In this document: piece by piece, positions 7,964 through 15,875 of the stretch | How positions within the stretch are numbered: position 1 is the first letter of the stretch | Layout of the letters: each line of letters opens with the position of its first letter | Assembly: GCA_964482395.1 (NCBI GenBank) | Contig: CAYZXK010000152.1 | Location: 1-30,559 of the forward strand | Length of the DNA: 30,559 bases | Direction: 5' to 3' | Source of the DNA: CAYZXK01 sp964482395 | Lineage (GTDB): Bacteria > Planctomycetota > Phycisphaerae > UBA1845 > Fen-1342 | Notes under the pieces: generated by a model | What the model was told of the DNA's origin: nothing | The model's input: the letters and a program-made list of their open reading frames with translations, nothing else | Database searches by the model: none | Translations under genes and position numbers: made by a program

Positions 7964-8279
7964 ACCCGGCTAAATCGGGCCGCCAAGCCAACTGTCCGGA
8001 CAAGTCGCTGTCGTCGGGGGGCCGCGCTTCAGTCGGCCCATCGCTGACGCCCAAAGCTGGAATGGACCGCTTCGGTCGTCGCGAAGGGAACAAGGACTTC
8101 GCGGCGGGAAGGGCCGCAATCGTCGCAAACCGTCCCCGATCCGGGGCCGGTGGTTCTTGTCGGCACACTCCTATGGCAATTCGGCGCACCTGGCGGCGGG
8201 TTGCCGGCCGCCGGGCGGTCCGGTTAGCATCCGTAAGGCGTACCGTGGCCGCTACGACGGCCTTGCCGAGTCGGTTAGT
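7964..8279 (+). other. Gap before the amidohydrolase gene
   Basis: The frame of the amidohydrolase stays open back to a TTG at 8157, but the translation there lacks family character. CCCG/CGGG around 7968-7984 makes only a weak hairpin just after the small-protein stop. No promoter or RNA gene is recognised. Confidence 0.35.
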
Positions 8280-9071
8280 GTGCTAATAGACGTGCATGGA
8301 CACATTGGCCCTTCTACGCCCGGTGTTGCCCCGCCGGGCGAGGTTTCGCGGTACGCGGACATCTGCGGGCTGGACCTGGTGGTGGTCTCAAACCGGGATG
8401 CGGCCAGCGAGCCATTTACGGCCGCCAACGTTGATGAGGCCGACGCTAATCTGGCCGGTCTTGTGGTTTGCAAGTCGCTGAAACATCTGGCGGCCTCGTA
8501 CTGGGTACGGCCCGGTCGAGTGGACAGCCACGTGTTGTGCATGGTGGGGGCACTGGAGAGCGAGCCGTTTGTAGCAGTGACTTTTTCGCCCGCGACTGGG
8601 GGTTTCGACGCCTCAGATGCGGTCCTCGATCCATACCTGGCGGCCCTGAGCAAGTTAGGCCGACCCGCCTTATTCTGCGTGTCGGCGGACCAACGGGCCT
8701 CTCCGACCAAAGTGTATCAGACCGCTCGGCGTCACCCGGATGTGCCCGTAATCCTTTGCATTTGCGACGGGGCGACCGCCCAATTGGCCGTGGCCATCGA
8801 GGTGGTACGGGAAGCCCTGGGTCGCCAAGACGCAAACCTTTACCTGGACACTTCTTACGCAACGGCAACGGAAATCCGACAGGCAGTTGACGCGGTCGGC
8901 CCAGAACGTGTCGTGTACGGGAGTGACGCTCTAAGCTACGGGGCCCGGCATCCGGACCGACAAAGGCAGCTATTGGACGCACTGCGCAACTCGTTGCCGC
9001 CGGAGCAGTTCGGGCAGGTCGCCGGCGGTAACGCGGCCCGGCTGCTGGGCCTGATAAAAGAAAATCGTTAG
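8280..9071 (+). CDS. Amidohydrolase-2 (TIM-barrel metal hydrolase) family protein
   Basis: A 263-residue protein if started at GTG 8280, which puts the barrel-opening metal motif DVHGHIG (H6, H8) at the very N-terminus as usual for the family. A TTG at 8157 would add 41 residues with no resemblance. The end of the barrel carries RVVYGSDALSYG, with the conserved metal-ligand Asp, followed by a C-terminal NAARLLGL segment common in amidohydrolase-2 proteins. The core is a little short and Cys-rich in places. The family hydrolyses or decarboxylates small cyclic or aromatic substrates in the cytoplasm; the substrate is not predictable. It has no clear ribosome site and stands alone upstream of the ECF sigma gene. 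Confidence 0.8.
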   Translation: MLIDVHGHIGPSTPGVAPPGEVSRYADICGLDLVVVSNRDAASEPFTAANVDEADANLAGLVVCKSLKHLAASYWVRPGRVDSHVLCMVGALESEPFVAVTFSPATGGFDASDAVLDPYLAALSKLGRPALFCVSADQRASPTKVYQTARRHPDVPVILCICDGATAQLAVAIEVVREALGRQDANLYLDTSYATATEIRQAVDAVGPERVVYGSDALSYGARHPDRQRQLLDALRNSLPPEQFGQVAGGNAARLLGLIKENR

Positions 9072-9222
9072 ACCGCGCCAAACGGTCATCCCAGCTTTCG
9101 CTGGCCCCGGTCACAGACAGATTCCCGTATTATCCGTTGCCGGATAAGAGCGCCGGACTGGGACCTGGGGGAGCGACTCGAAACCGTGGGTCGAACCGGA
9201 CCACCCCGGTGGCGTATTAGAC

Positions 9223-9825
9223 ATGAGTGGCTTGGATCAGAAACGCGACGAGGAGCTTCTAGCCGAGCACTTGGCCGGCAATCCGGTCGCGTTCGAAGCC
9301 CTGGTGGCCCGGTATGCCCAGGATTTGTACAGCTTTTTTCAGAGGTTTGTGGGCAATCGGGCTGCCGCCGACGACCTGGTGCAGGAGACCTTCCTCCAAG
9401 TGCATTTGGCCGCCGGCACCTTCGACCCGGGCCGGGCGTTCCGGCCGTGGTTGTACACCATCGCGGCTAACAAGGCCCGGGACTACATGCGGGCCCGGAG
9501 TCGGCGCGCGGTGCGATCCCTGGACCGGCGGGCCGGCGACAGCGACGGGCCGACATCGGCCGACCTGCTGGCCTGGGGCGGGGAATCCCCCGCCGATCAG
9601 TTCGAGGCCGAGCAACTGCGAGAAAGCGTGCGGGAAATGATCACCAGGATGCCGGAGCCGCAACGGTTCATTCTGCTGCTGGGTTACTACCATCGGCTGC
9701 CGTATTCGGAGATCGCGGAGATCCTGGGAGTGCCGGTGGGGACCGTGAAATCCCGGCTGCATGCGGCAGTAACCTGCTTTGCCAAGCTCTGGATGGCACG
9801 TACCAAGGCTTCGAGACCCGAATGA
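9223..9825 (+). CDS. ECF RNA polymerase sigma factor
   Basis: A 200-residue ECF-type sigma-70 factor. Region 2 (about 15-90) includes FEALVARYAQDLYSF, the DDLVQETFLQVH core-binding and -10 recognition helices, and FRPWLYTIAANKARDYMR. A linker rich in Gly/Asp follows. Region 4 (about 135-190) includes LPYSEIAEILGVPVGTVKSR, the -35 recognition helix-turn-helix. It has no extra C-terminal domain. The next gene begins 23 bases downstream and encodes a single-pass membrane protein, the standard sigma/anti-sigma pairing. Inferred role: a transcription response to an envelope signal. No strong ribosome site precedes the ATG, which may mean low expression. Confidence 0.93.
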   Translation: MSGLDQKRDEELLAEHLAGNPVAFEALVARYAQDLYSFFQRFVGNRAAADDLVQETFLQVHLAAGTFDPGRAFRPWLYTIAANKARDYMRARSRRAVRSLDRRAGDSDGPTSADLLAWGGESPADQFEAEQLRESVREMITRMPEPQRFILLLGYYHRLPYSEIAEILGVPVGTVKSRLHAAVTCFAKLWMARTKASRPE

Positions 9826-9848
9826 CGATCGGCAGGAGGGAAAGGTGA

Positions 9849-10871
9849 ATGTCGGACCTGGCTCCAGAAAACTTCGACGCCCGACTGCTGGACCTGCACC
9901 TGGGGCACTTGTCCGAAGCGGAACAGAGCCGGCTTCGACAATGCATATCCGAAGACCCGGCGCTGCGCGCCCAGGATGAGGCCCTGACGACAGTCTTTCG
10001 GGCGTTGGCCGCGGCAGCGGCAGACCGGATGCCTGAAGATCTGGCAGCCCGAACCGTGGCGCGGGTGCGGGCAGTGGGGGCGCCGCCGCGCGTGATTCGC
10101 CCGGCGCACCCCGAAGGTCAGAGGCAGCCGGAGCGGGGACGGCTGCTCCGACTGGGGCCCACCTTGCGCGATATCGTCGCAGTGGCCGCGCTTCTGGTGC
10201 TGGCGGTGGGTCTGGGAGTGCCGGCCATGCTGCACATGCGTGATCGACAGCAGCGGCTGGGCTGCTCATATAACTTGGCGCGGCTCGGGACGGGCCTACA
10301 GCAATATGCCAGTGTCTTCAATGCCAGTCTGCCGTTCGCGGGGTTCGGTCCGGGCAGCTCGTGGCGACCGGGCGTGGATGGCGGGACGGCTACCGTTCCC
10401 AACCGGCGGCATGTGTACCAACTGCTTCGTCTGCGACTGGTCAGTGATCCGCGGTTCTTCATCTGCCCGTCGCAGCCCCACGTGCCGATGCCGCCCGAGC
10501 AGGTCGCACAACACAATGATTTCGTAGAAGGCCGGAACGTCAGCTATGCCTACCAGAACATGGCTGGGGTGCGGCCCTCCGCCCACGATGACCCGCGCCT
10601 GCCGGTCCTGGCCGATGAGAATCCGCTGTTTGCCGACGGTGTGCCGCTGTTTGACATTCGTCGTCTGACCGGCGGCCCGCCGGCCTTGGCCAACTCGCTG
10701 GCCCATGGCGGGACCGGGCAGAACATTCTGACGCTGCGTGGCGAAGTCAAATGGGCCAGTTCCCCGCTGGTCGGGGTTGACGGGGACAACATCTGGACGC
10801 TTCGCGACGTAACCGAGTACACGGGCCACGAAGGTCCCCTCTGTGCCACGGATTCACATCTGCTCAAGTAA
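9849..10871 (+). CDS. Putative membrane anti-sigma factor with pseudopilin-like (H-X9-DG/DUF1559-type) exterior domain
   Basis: A 340-residue protein preceded by AGGAGG (9834-9839). Residues 1-75 are an acidic cytoplasmic domain (LLDLHLGHLSEAEQSRL, PEDLAARTVARVRA) resembling anti-sigma N-termini, but without the HxxxCxxC zinc motif. A single membrane helix lies at about 108-129. Just outside it, RQQRLGCSYNLARLGTGLQQYA (137-153) followed by a LPFAG segment matches the start of planctomycete type II pseudopilin-like proteins. Near the end HGGTGQNILTLRGEVKW (from 286) and VGVDGDNIW match their H-X9-DG region, with the DG replaced by RG. The prepilin cleavage signal is absent. Inferred role: it holds the sigma factor at the membrane and senses an outside signal through the pilin-like domain. 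Confidence is high for the layout, moderate for the function. Confidence 0.8.
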   Translation: MSDLAPENFDARLLDLHLGHLSEAEQSRLRQCISEDPALRAQDEALTTVFRALAAAAADRMPEDLAARTVARVRAVGAPPRVIRPAHPEGQRQPERGRLLRLGPTLRDIVAVAALLVLAVGLGVPAMLHMRDRQQRLGCSYNLARLGTGLQQYASVFNASLPFAGFGPGSSWRPGVDGGTATVPNRRHVYQLLRLRLVSDPRFFICPSQPHVPMPPEQVAQHNDFVEGRNVSYAYQNMAGVRPSAHDDPRLPVLADENPLFADGVPLFDIRRLTGGPPALANSLAHGGTGQNILTLRGEVKWASSPLVGVDGDNIWTLRDVTEYTGHEGPLCATDSHLLK

Positions 10872-10947
10872 TCCGGCGGCTGGCGTCAGCCCCCACACTA
10901 TCGGACCCGGTCTGTAGACCCGGCACCAAACAGCCGAACTGTGGAAC

Positions 10948-11610
10948 ATGGGCCCAGTCCTGGAGAGTCCGCCCACACTGCCAGCGGGCGCCCGGCCGCT
11001 GTCGGGCCAGACCGCCCAACCGCTGACCGAAACGCACTTTCAGGTCATCCGTCAGGCCGTCGCAGCCCGCCGACCGGTGCAGAAGGCCGCCCGGGTCGCT
11101 CGCGGTTCAGCCTTGACGCTGCTGGTTATCGCCGCACTCGGCCTGCCCCTGGCTTTAGCCTTTCCCGGCTGGCTGGCTTGGCTCATGGTCGGAGGGATCG
11201 GGATCATCGGTATGGTCGAATACGTGGGCGCCGGCCGAATGCGGAAGGGTCTACCATCCGCGGCCGGGCTGCTGGGACTGAACCAGTTGGCGTTGCTGGT
11301 GCTGGTCAGCGGCTATTGCCTGTTTCAGATGGCCGGCTTCTGGTCGGTCAGGACCGAATCCGGCCTGCTGCCGACCGAACTGCGGGGGCAGCTCTCCGCC
11401 GCGCCTGAAGTCGCAGCCCAACTGGACCAGGCGCTACGGGTCTGGACTCCGCCGGCCGTGATCGGCTTCTACCTGCTGGTGATCATCCTCAGTGCGGCCG
11501 TCCAGGGCGGGATGGCCTTCTACTACTTTACGCGCAAGCGCCACCTGGAACAGGCACTGGCCATCACCCCGGGCTGGGTGAGCCGGCTTTTCGCCGAACT
11601 GGGCGTCTGA
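10948..11610 (+). CDS. Four-helix membrane protein of unknown function
   Basis: A 220-residue protein, ATG at 10948, 76 bases after the anti-sigma-like gene. Residues 1-50 are cytoplasmic and rich in Pro/Arg/Gln. Four hydrophobic helices follow at about 53-72, 74-91, 104-131 and 148-172. A stretch of about 16-20 residues between helices 3 and 4 (TESGLLPTELRGQLSAAP) probably faces outside, and the C-terminal 40 residues (TRKRHLEQALAIT...) return to the cytoplasm. I do not recognise the family. Position suggests it is the third gene of the sigma/anti-sigma unit and may be a partner or target, but its weak ribosome site and the gap leave that open. Confidence 0.75.
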   Translation: MGPVLESPPTLPAGARPLSGQTAQPLTETHFQVIRQAVAARRPVQKAARVARGSALTLLVIAALGLPLALAFPGWLAWLMVGGIGIIGMVEYVGAGRMRKGLPSAAGLLGLNQLALLVLVSGYCLFQMAGFWSVRTESGLLPTELRGQLSAAPEVAAQLDQALRVWTPPAVIGFYLLVIILSAAVQGGMAFYYFTRKRHLEQALAITPGWVSRLFAELGV

Positions 11611-11651
11611 AAAGCCGCGAAGCGACCCAGCAGACAAGTCAACTGAGAAAG

Positions 11652-11682
11652 GCCGGCGCTGCGCGGGGCGGCCCGCGCCGGC
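11652..11682. terminator. GC-rich hairpin after the membrane-protein gene
   Basis: GCCGGCGC (11652-11659) and GCGCCGGC (11675-11682) form a perfect 8-bp stem with a 15-base loop. No T tract follows on either strand. It separates the sigma unit from the tricarboxylate operon promoter. Confidence 0.35.
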
Positions 11683-11692
11683 GGACCAGGCG

Positions 11693-11721
11693 TTGCGTCG
11701 CGCCGCCGCCGGTACTAGACT
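11693..11721 (+). promoter_or_regulatory. Possible promoter of the tricarboxylate operon
   Basis: TTGCGT (11693-11698) and TAGACT (11716-11721) are spaced 17 bases, predicting a start near 11728 and a leader of about 150 bases before GTG 11880. It is a partial match to consensus but the only good candidate in the gap. Confidence 0.4.
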
Positions 11722-11879
11722 GAAACAGAGTGCCGGCCGTCAGGGTCGGTCGAAGGAATGCGTGACCGGCGAAGCACGCCGGGGCCGCGAGGGTAATTCG
11801 TCGATCTGAGGGGCCCGGAGCTACAGGACCCCGAACCGGACTGGGCGATCGCCCCTCGGAATTGTTGGGAGGAACACAC

Positions 11880-13064
11880 GTGGCCAAGCGAACAATCGTA
11901 ATCATGCCCGGCGACGGGATCGGGAGGGTGGTATTGCCGGAGGCGCTGCGGGTCCTCGACCGGGTCGGCTTCCAGGCGGATTACGTGCCGGCGGACGTCG
12001 GCTGGGAGTTCTGGATCAAGGAAGGCAACGCGCTGCCGCAGCGGACCATCGAGCTGTTGGAGCGCCACAAGATCGGCCTGTTCGGCGCGATCACCTCAAA
12101 GCCGAAGGACAAGGCGGACGCCGAGCTGTCGCCGGCTCTCAAGGGCAAGGGCTATACCTACTACAGCCCGATCGTCACCATGCGTCAGCATTTCAACCTG
12201 GATATCTGCATCCGCCCCTGCATTTCCTTCAAAGGGAACCCGCTCAACTTCATCCGCAAGCGACCGGACGGGGGATTCGACGAGCCGCAGGTCAACGCGG
12301 TAATCTTCCGACAGAACACCGAAGGTCTGTATGCCGGCGTCGAATGGACCAACCCTCCGGCCGATGTCCGGCGGGCCCTGGAAACGCACAAGAAGATGTC
12401 CGCATTTGCGAAAGTGCCGAGCGAGGACATGGCGATCACACTGCGGGTCATCACCCGCCCGGCCAGTTGGCGGATCTGCCAGGCGGCATTCGAGTACGCC
12501 AAGAAGTTCGGCTACCGCTCGGTGACGGTCTGCGAGAAGCCCAACGTGCTCCGCGAGACCTCGGGCCTGTTCATCAACGAGGCCCGACGGGTCGCCAAGG
12601 ACTATCCCGGCATCGCTCTGTGGGAAACCAACATCGACGCCCAGATGATGTGGCTGACCAAGAACCCCGAGGACTACGGGGTCATCGTGTGCAGCAACAT
12701 GTTCGGCGACATCGTTTCGGACGCCTTCGCCGGGCTGGTCGGCGGCCTGGGGTTCGCGTGCAGCGCCAACATAGGCGAGGAGGTCGCGGTTTTCGAGCCG
12801 ACCCACGGCTCGGCGCCGAAGTACGAGAAGCTCGATCCGCCGATTGTCAATCCGATCGCAATGATACTGTCCGCCTGCATGATGCTGGACCATCTGGGGG
12901 AAATCGAAATGGCCCGGCGGATTCGGGCCGCGATCGCGGCCGTAGTCGCCGAGGGTAAAGTGCGTACCTACGACATGCTCCGTCTGACCGGCGGCCCCGA
13001 GGTCTTTAAACACGGCGCGGCCAGCACCCGGCAGATGACCGACGCCATCATCGCCAAGCTCTAG
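11880..13064 (+). CDS. Isocitrate/homoisocitrate/isopropylmalate dehydrogenase-family enzyme
   Basis: A 394-residue beta-decarboxylating dehydrogenase. The start is GTG 11880, because GGGAGGA (11867-11873) lies 6 bases before it; a TTG at 11862 overlaps that site. The N-terminus has PGDGIG (10-15). Substrate and catalytic features visible are R112 in IRPC, Y151 in NTEGLYAGVEW, K220 in CEKPNVL, and D277/D281 in SNMFGDIVSDAFAGLVGG. The adenosine loop reads HGSAPKY (309-315): the Lys-Tyr pair sits exactly where E. coli Icd has Lys344-Tyr345, which favours NADP. The reaction class is oxidative decarboxylation of a 2-hydroxy-3-carboxy acid. Isocitrate is possible, but the neighbours (homoaconitase-like hydratase, PrpD-like dehydratase) allow homoisocitrate or another homologue. 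First gene of the operon. Confidence 0.9.
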   Translation: MAKRTIVIMPGDGIGRVVLPEALRVLDRVGFQADYVPADVGWEFWIKEGNALPQRTIELLERHKIGLFGAITSKPKDKADAELSPALKGKGYTYYSPIVTMRQHFNLDICIRPCISFKGNPLNFIRKRPDGGFDEPQVNAVIFRQNTEGLYAGVEWTNPPADVRRALETHKKMSAFAKVPSEDMAITLRVITRPASWRICQAAFEYAKKFGYRSVTVCEKPNVLRETSGLFINEARRVAKDYPGIALWETNIDAQMMWLTKNPEDYGVIVCSNMFGDIVSDAFAGLVGGLGFACSANIGEEVAVFEPTHGSAPKYEKLDPPIVNPIAMILSACMMLDHLGEIEMARRIRAAIAAVVAEGKVRTYDMLRLTGGPEVFKHGAASTRQMTDAIIAKL

Positions 13065-13085
13065 CCACGGAATCACAAAGGGAGA

Positions 13086-13187
13086 ATGAAGTGGCCAGCA
13101 AGCCCGGCGGACCGCGGCCCCTGTCGGCCAGTCGCAGCGCCAGCGGCGCAGGACCCGGAAGGCCGGCCGCGGAGTGGAGTGTATTGA
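13086..13187 (+). CDS. Possible 33-residue ORF in the operon spacer
   Basis: An ATG at 13086 is preceded by AAGGGAGA and opens a 33-codon frame ending in TGA at 13185-13187, between the dehydrogenase and hydratase genes. The product is Arg/Pro/Ala-rich with no signal peptide or motif. A second frame from GTG 13091 also stays open, so composition alone may explain it. It could act as a leader peptide or be meaningless. Confidence 0.2.
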   Translation: MKWPASPADRGPCRPVAAPAAQDPEGRPRSGVY

Positions 13188-13205
13188 GGAAACCGGAGGT
13201 CCAGT

Positions 13206-15176
13206 GTGGCTCAGACATTGGTTGAGAAAATCGCCCAGCAGCACGCGGTCGGCCTGCCGCCGGGATACGAGGTGCATGCGGGAGACTTTCTGTCGGTCCG
13301 CCCGGCGCACTGCATGACCCATGACAACACCGCGGCCGTAATCCCCAAGTTCCAGTCCATCGGGGCAAAGAAGGTACACGATCCCAGCCAGCCGGTGTTC
13401 GCTCTGGATCACGACATCCAGAACCGCAGCCCCGAGAATCTCGCGGCCTACGCCAAAATCGAGGAGTTCGCCCGCAAGCACGGCATTGCCTTCTACCCGA
13501 TCGGGCGCGGGATCGGGCATCAGATCATGATTGAGGAGTGCTTCGCGCTGCCGGGCTCGCTGGTGGTGGCGTCGGACTCGCACTCCAACATCTATGGCGG
13601 AGTTGCGGCCCTGGGCACGCCGGTGGTGCGTACCGACGCGGCCGCGATTTGGGCGACCGGTCGAACCTGGTGGCAGGTGCCCGAGGTGGTCAGAGTCAAC
13701 CTGACCGGCGCCCCTCAGCAGGGAGTGAGTGGAAAAGACATCATCCTGGCACTTATTGGCACGTTCAACCGGGACGAAGTGCTGAACTGCTGTCTGGAAT
13801 TCGCCGGGCCAGGGCTGGCCAGCCTGAATCTGGAACAGCGGCTGACCATAGCCAACATGACTACCGAATGGGGAGCACTGGCCGGCGTTTTCCCGTACGA
13901 CCAGGTGACGCGGGCCTACCTCCTCTCACGGGCCGAGGTCTTCAGACTGCGGGGCGACCCGAACCCGCGAATGACCCCCCAGCGGCTCCAGCAGATTGAA
14001 GCCCGGATGCCCCATGCCGACCCGGATGCGATCTACGCCAAGGAACTCGATTTCGACCTGTCGACGGTGGTGCCGCTGGTGGCCGGGCCGAACGAAGTCA
14101 AGACCGTGCGCCTAGCCACCGAGCTCGAGCGAGAGGACATCCGCATCGACAAGGCATTCCTGATGAGCTGCGTAAACGGCCGGCTCGGGGACTTCGCGGA
14201 GGCGGCGACCGTCATTCGGGGCCGAAAAGTAGCCGAGCATGTCAGGTTCTACATCGCGGCTGCCTCCAGCGAGGTCGAGGCGGAAGCGAAAAAACACGGT
14301 TACTGGCAGACTTTGCTGGACGCCGGCGCTATTGCGCTCCCCCCGGGCTGCGGTGCATGCATCGGCCTTGGCGAGGGTGTCCTGACCGATAACGAGGTCG
14401 CAATTTCAGCCACCAACCGCAACTTCAAGGGCCGCATGGGCTCGCCGAAGTCGATCGTGTACCTGGCCAGCCCGGCGGTAGTGGCAGCGTCGGCTGTCGC
14501 GGGGAAGATTGCCTGCCCGAGCACCGCGGCTCAGACCGGCGGCCTGAAGCCCGCGACTCCGATCCGCCTGAATCGCCGGCCGGCAGTCGCCGCGCAGGTC
14601 AGCATCCTGCCCGGCTTCCCCCAGCGCCTGGAGGGCGAACTGCTGTGGATCCCCAAAGACAACCTGAACACCGACGGGATCTATGGCAAGGACTACACGT
14701 ACAAGAATCTGCCGCCAGAGGAGATGGCCAAGGTCGCGATGCTCAACTACGACCCGGAGTTCCAGAAGATTGCCCGCAAGGGCGACATTCTGGTCGGCGG
14801 GTACAACTTTGGATCCGGGTCGTCGCGCGAGCAGGCGGCTACGGCTTTGAAGTACCGCGGCGTGCAACTGGTCATTGCGGGCTCCTTCTCGCAAACCTAC
14901 AGTCGCAATGCGTATAACAACGGCTACATCTGTATCGAGTGCCCCGCCCTGGTGGACGACCTCCGGGCGGCATTCAAGGACCGTAAGGAGTTGACCATCC
15001 GCACCGGCTGGGTGGCAACGCTTGACTTCGCCAGTTCGGAGCTGACCGTCGGGCCGGGAGCACCCGGCCCGCCGGGCAAGAAGTACAACTTCCCGGCATT
15101 GGGGCCGGTCGCGCAGGAGTTGGTCATCAAAGGCGGATTCGAAGCAGTCATTCGCGATCAGCTTGCGGGTCTATGA
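13206..15176 (+). CDS. Fused aconitase-superfamily hydratase, homoaconitase (Lys4)-like
   Basis: A 656-residue [4Fe-4S] hydro-lyase with the large and swivel domains in one chain. GGAGGT (13195-13200) lies 5 bases before the GTG. The three cluster cysteines are present: C322 in MSCVNGRLGD, and C382 and C385 in PPGCGACIG. The N-terminal half has HDIQNRSPEN and VASDSHSNIYGGVAALG, standard aconitase active-site segments. The swivel domain (about 480-640) contains TDGIYGKDYTYKNLPPEEM, LVGGYNFGSGSSREQAATAL and AGSFSQTYSRNAYNNG, patterns I associate with fungal Lys4 homoaconitase more than with AcnA, AcnB or LeuCD. Yeast homoaconitase hydrates cis-homoaconitate to homoisocitrate, and a separate enzyme does the first dehydration. 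Its place between a dehydrogenase and a PrpD-like dehydratase fits this. The actual substrate is uncertain. Confidence 0.88.
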   Translation: MAQTLVEKIAQQHAVGLPPGYEVHAGDFLSVRPAHCMTHDNTAAVIPKFQSIGAKKVHDPSQPVFALDHDIQNRSPENLAAYAKIEEFARKHGIAFYPIGRGIGHQIMIEECFALPGSLVVASDSHSNIYGGVAALGTPVVRTDAAAIWATGRTWWQVPEVVRVNLTGAPQQGVSGKDIILALIGTFNRDEVLNCCLEFAGPGLASLNLEQRLTIANMTTEWGALAGVFPYDQVTRAYLLSRAEVFRLRGDPNPRMTPQRLQQIEARMPHADPDAIYAKELDFDLSTVVPLVAGPNEVKTVRLATELEREDIRIDKAFLMSCVNGRLGDFAEAATVIRGRKVAEHVRFYIAAASSEVEAEAKKHGYWQTLLDAGAIALPPGCGACIGLGEGVLTDNEVAISATNRNFKGRMGSPKSIVYLASPAVVAASAVAGKIACPSTAAQTGGLKPATPIRLNRRPAVAAQVSILPGFPQRLEGELLWIPKDNLNTDGIYGKDYTYKNLPPEEMAKVAMLNYDPEFQKIARKGDILVGGYNFGSGSSREQAATALKYRGVQLVIAGSFSQTYSRNAYNNGYICIECPALVDDLRAAFKDRKELTIRTGWVATLDFASSELTVGPGAPGPPGKKYNFPALGPVAQELVIKGGFEAVIRDQLAGL

Positions 15177-15279
15177 GAGTCCACGTCGAACGGAAGCTGG
15201 CTTGGGGCCGGGTCTGTCCGCCGCTGGCGACCATCCCGAGGCGAATCCCGGTAACCCAGGTCACGAACCGGAGCATCGG

Positions 15280-15858
15280 ATGATAACCGAAAGCCAAGTT
15301 CATGAGCTGCTGGGGTCGGTCCTGGATCGCATCGCAAACGGGGAGCTGCGCGACCAGGTCATCCGGACCTGGGTATTGGGCTGCCAGCGCGGCGGCTGGA
15401 CCAGCGTCGAGCAGCTCCGGTCGATGCCCTTCACACTGTTGACCAACACGCATGGCATCAGTTTTATCGAGCACACGATCGCCGTCGCGGAGGGCGCCTA
15501 CGGGCTGGCAAAAGCGCAGGAAACCGCCTACCGGAGGCTGCCGTACAAGATCGACTACGACCGGCTCCTGGCCGGCGGGCTGCTCCACGACGTCGGGAAG
15601 CTGCTGGAGACCGAGCCGGATGGCAAAGGCGGTTTCCGCAAGAGCCGCTCGGGCACCTGCCTGCGCCACCCGATTTCCGGCACGGCTCTGGCTCAGGAGG
15701 CCGGGATCCGCGATGAGGTCATTCTGAATACCATAGCCTGCCACGCCAAGGAAGGTGAAGGCGCGCCGAAGTGTCTGGAAACCGTGTTGATACACCAAGC
15801 CGACTTTGCGACTTTCGATCCGCTGGTGATGCTGGAGAAGGGAACCTTGATTCAGTAA
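15280..15858 (+). CDS. HD-domain phosphohydrolase-like protein
   Basis: A 192-residue HD-superfamily protein. I start it at ATG 15280 (GGAG 8 bases upstream); an earlier in-frame start at 15163 overlaps the hydratase gene and adds unstructured sequence. Metal-binding residues visible are H65 (FIEHTIAV), H103-D104 (LLHDVGKLLE), H130 (CLRHPIS), H155 (ACHAKEG) and D175 (IHQAD), consistent with an intact HD site, perhaps with two metals. It starts 103 bases after the hydratase gene and ends 17 bases before the MmgE/PrpD gene, so it is probably co-transcribed with them. HD proteins usually hydrolyse phosphoesters or nucleotides. Its purpose in a tricarboxylate operon is not obvious: it may dispose of a side product or act in regulation. 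Confidence 0.85.
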   Translation: MITESQVHELLGSVLDRIANGELRDQVIRTWVLGCQRGGWTSVEQLRSMPFTLLTNTHGISFIEHTIAVAEGAYGLAKAQETAYRRLPYKIDYDRLLAGGLLHDVGKLLETEPDGKGGFRKSRSGTCLRHPISGTALAQEAGIRDEVILNTIACHAKEGEGAPKCLETVLIHQADFATFDPLVMLEKGTLIQ

Positions 15859-15875
15859 AGAACCGGGAGCCAAAA

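Noticed and set aside
12096..13583. 495-codon minus-strand frame across the dehydrogenase and hydratase genes
   Set aside because: It is a GC-rich antisense shadow; the plus-strand frames carry complete catalytic motifs and ribosome sites.
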